This document shows, one piece after another, positions 62,458 to 64,000 of a DNA stretch of 64,000 nt. This DNA comes from Emticicia sp. BO119 (GTDB lineage: Bacteria; Bacteroidota; Bacteroidia; Cytophagales; Spirosomataceae). Position 1 is the stretch's first letter. The number at the start of each line of letters is the position of its first letter. Made by a program: the position numbers and the translations under genes. The stretch spans positions 372,001 through 436,000 of the forward strand of contig NZ_JACETV010000006.1 in the NCBI RefSeq assembly GCF_013912375.1, in the 5' to 3' direction. The notes below the pieces were generated by a model. The model did no database searches and had not been told where the DNA came from. It saw only the letters and a program-made list of their open reading frames with translations.

Positions 62458-64000
62458 TTAATTGTGTATGACAATAAACTTATTACTTACAAATCTTTTG
62501 CTATTAATTACTATCTGATAAACATAAGTACCTGCTGCCCAGTCAGCCGTTGGTATGGTTGTTTTGGTATCGGTGTTTTCTATATTATAGGTACCGATAA
62601 TTGTACCTGACAAATTAAATATTACTAATTTTGCCGCTGGGATATGATCAGGTAAAGTATAATCAAAATTAATTTCTCTATCAGCCGGATTTGGATATAA
62701 GGCTGAGATTGTCACTTTACTGAAATCATCATCGGCCTTCATTGTAGCACTTTCGCACTTACATACTTTTGTAGCAAACATTTCTTCTTCTGTATCATGT
62801 ACTTCTGTCAGGGTCAGCTCTCTTTTTTCGCTTACAACTTTTGTCTTCTTATCTCGAGCGGCTACATAATATGAACCTCCTCTTTTAGGTGTAAACTCTA
62901 ATCCTGTGGCAACAGGCCGTTCGGCTTTTTCGTCATCATACCAAAGTACCTCTGTCCCTTTAGCAGTATTTGTTACACTGAAAGCAGGCATAGGTGAACC
63001 TGGAGAAAAAGTCTCATTCTGATTTAATACGAGGGGTATCTGAACAGTCGGCAGGTCGCAGTTAGGTGCATTTACTATTTTACTTGTGCTACAATTACCT
63101 GTAATATCTGTAGCTAATAAGGAAACATTCGGCATGAAAGCCGGAACGTTTTCGATGGTATAAAATCCGTTACTATGGGCTACCACATATCCTGCACTTG
63201 ACTGAAGAGGTAATTTATTCAGACGTTTCAGGTAGTCATAAGCTGTAGGCATCCCAATATTGGTAAGACCCGCATAGATTTGTTGTACGAGTGCCCATTC
63301 GTCTCCTTCCAATTTTACACGAATACTGTAACTATCTACTTTTTTGTTACAGTAGATAGAGTCAACTACAATTTTAGGGCCTGTACATCCCTGTACCAAA
63401 ATAGGACAACAACTGGTTATATTACAGGTGCCAGATGCCTTAGAGAAAGTATATTCTCCGCCTTTTGCGATGCTTAATGAGCTATCTTTGTTAATAACAG
63501 CAATATTAGGTGAAGTATCCTTTGTAATTTCTTCGTAAAGACCTGATGCCATATTTTTATAATACCATTTTACACCCTTGTATCTTTTCAGAGTAACCCG
63601 ATAGGTTTCATCTTTCTGTAATTCTACCGGCACGCTTACACAGCTTACGCCGTAATCGCTCTCATCTGCATTGGCCACCGGGTTTTTCATATCTTTTTCT
63701 ACACCATTCTGTCGCCAGATATAAGAGGTACAATAAGATAAGCCTGTTTGAGTTACTTTAGCTTTAATAACTAACTTGATGGTTTCGCCTCCATTAACAT
63801 TGCCAACACCCCATGCACCTCCGATAGGATCAAATACTCCTTTGTCGGCATAGAAATAGACAACCTTTAAACTACCACTCAGGATATTCTGAATAGCTAC
63901 GCTGGTGGCTGTTTTACTCCCTTTGTTAACGACCAAGGTTGTGAAAGTAACTACCTCGTCTAACTGTGGTGTATGTATATCAACCCCCTGAATCAGTTCC
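62458..64000 (-). CDS. T9SS cargo protein, C-terminal part (runs out of window)
   Basis: The frame is open to the window edge, so the N-terminus is missing; a TTG at 63936 is not the start. The start of the visible part (VVTFTTLVVNKGSKTATSV) resembles DUF11-type repeats, followed by Ig-like or PKD-like domains with paired Cys. The last 85 residues carry the T9SS sorting pattern: ALYPNPADREINFDYTLP, AAKLVIFNLSGTIIGTYNI and TYVYQIVINSKRFVSNKFIV. So the protein is secreted or attached by the type IX system. Its binding partner or role is unknown. Confidence 0.88.
   Translation of the reverse strand, partial: ELIQGVDIHTPQLDEVVTFTTLVVNKGSKTATSVAIQNILSGSLKVVYFYADKGVFDPIGGAWGVGNVNGGETIKLVIKAKVTQTGLSYCTSYIWRQNGVEKDMKNPVANADESDYGVSCVSVPVELQKDETYRVTLKRYKGVKWYYKNMASGLYEEITKDTSPNIAVINKDSSLSIAKGGEYTFSKASGTCNITSCCPILVQGCTGPKIVVDSIYCNKKVDSYSIRVKLEGDEWALVQQIYAGLTNIGMPTAYDYLKRLNKLPLQSSAGYVVAHSNGFYTIENVPAFMPNVSLLATDITGNCSTSKIVNAPNCDLPTVQIPLVLNQNETFSPGSPMPAFSVTNTAKGTEVLWYDDEKAERPVATGLEFTPKRGGSYYVAARDKKTKVVSEKRELTLTEVHDTEEEMFATKVCKCESATMKADDDFSKVTISALYPNPADREINFDYTLPDHIPAAKLVIFNLSGTIIGTYNIENTDTKTTIPTADWAAGTYVYQIVINSKRFVSNKFIVIHN

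Overview
The window looks like chromosomal DNA from a member of Bacteroidota, most likely a Cytophagales-type bacterium (this placement is inference). Supporting features are a SusC/SusD pair, a C-terminal type IX secretion (T9SS) sorting domain, a PUR-family DUF3276 protein, lipoproteins with Bacteroidota-style signal peptides, promoters of the form TTTG-N19/20-TAnnTTTG, and a general lack of Shine-Dalgarno sequences before genes, with rpsU as the clear exception. The DNA is visibly AT-rich. I see no rRNA, tRNA or CRISPR array.

Layout. 1-13064: two tandem TldD/TldE (PmbA) metalloprotease pairs, the first entering from outside the window, followed by a tight run of DUF4159, MoxR AAA+ ATPase, DUF58, BatA-like, DUF4175-like and GATase-like membrane genes. 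13086-17758 (minus): a DEAD-box helicase, then a vitamin B12 uptake operon of cobalamin riboswitch, BtuB-like receptor and BtuG-like surface beta-propeller. 17903-25128: a nucleotidase, an M28 peptidase, YhhN, a SnoaL-like protein, DinB, an AraC regulator, DUF2721, a CBS protein, rplU-rpmA and a NifU-type protein. 25130-28702 (minus): a GH63-type glucosidase and an SDR. 29224-37000: Ppx/GppA, rpsU with a strong Shine-Dalgarno, a XerC-type recombinase, a bile-acid:Na+ symporter-family protein, rfbB, galE, a transglutaminase-like protein, a phosphopantetheinyl transferase and an AHSA1/SRPBCC protein. 37394-42887: susC/susD facing an SMP-30 protein. 43151-52107: a stress and carbohydrate group of YciF-like DUF892, DUF748, YihY/BrkB, a cytoplasmic alpha-amylase, SDR, MFS, DUF421, CinA and MogA. 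52159-54052: a Lys/Glu repeat protein and a carboxypeptidase-regulatory-like protein. 54178-56771: a decayed IS5-type transposase, then three unrecognised small secreted or membrane genes ending in a perfect 58-bp palindrome. 56770-64000: ychF, the PUR protein, RlpA, a second DUF58 protein, an unknown Tat-like exported protein and a partial T9SS cargo protein.

How the genes work together. The best-supported functional unit is the B12 operon: the riboswitch should shut off a receptor and its surface B12-capturing lipoprotein together. The TldD/E-MoxR-DUF58-BatA run reads as one long transcription unit for envelope or peptide quality control, but its substrate is unknown. The strongest candidates for undescribed biology are the IS-adjacent trio at 55395-56744 (a lipoprotein without a standard start codon, an eight-cysteine secreted protein and a small membrane protein), the palindrome that closes it, and the Tat-signal TldD with its paralogous pair.
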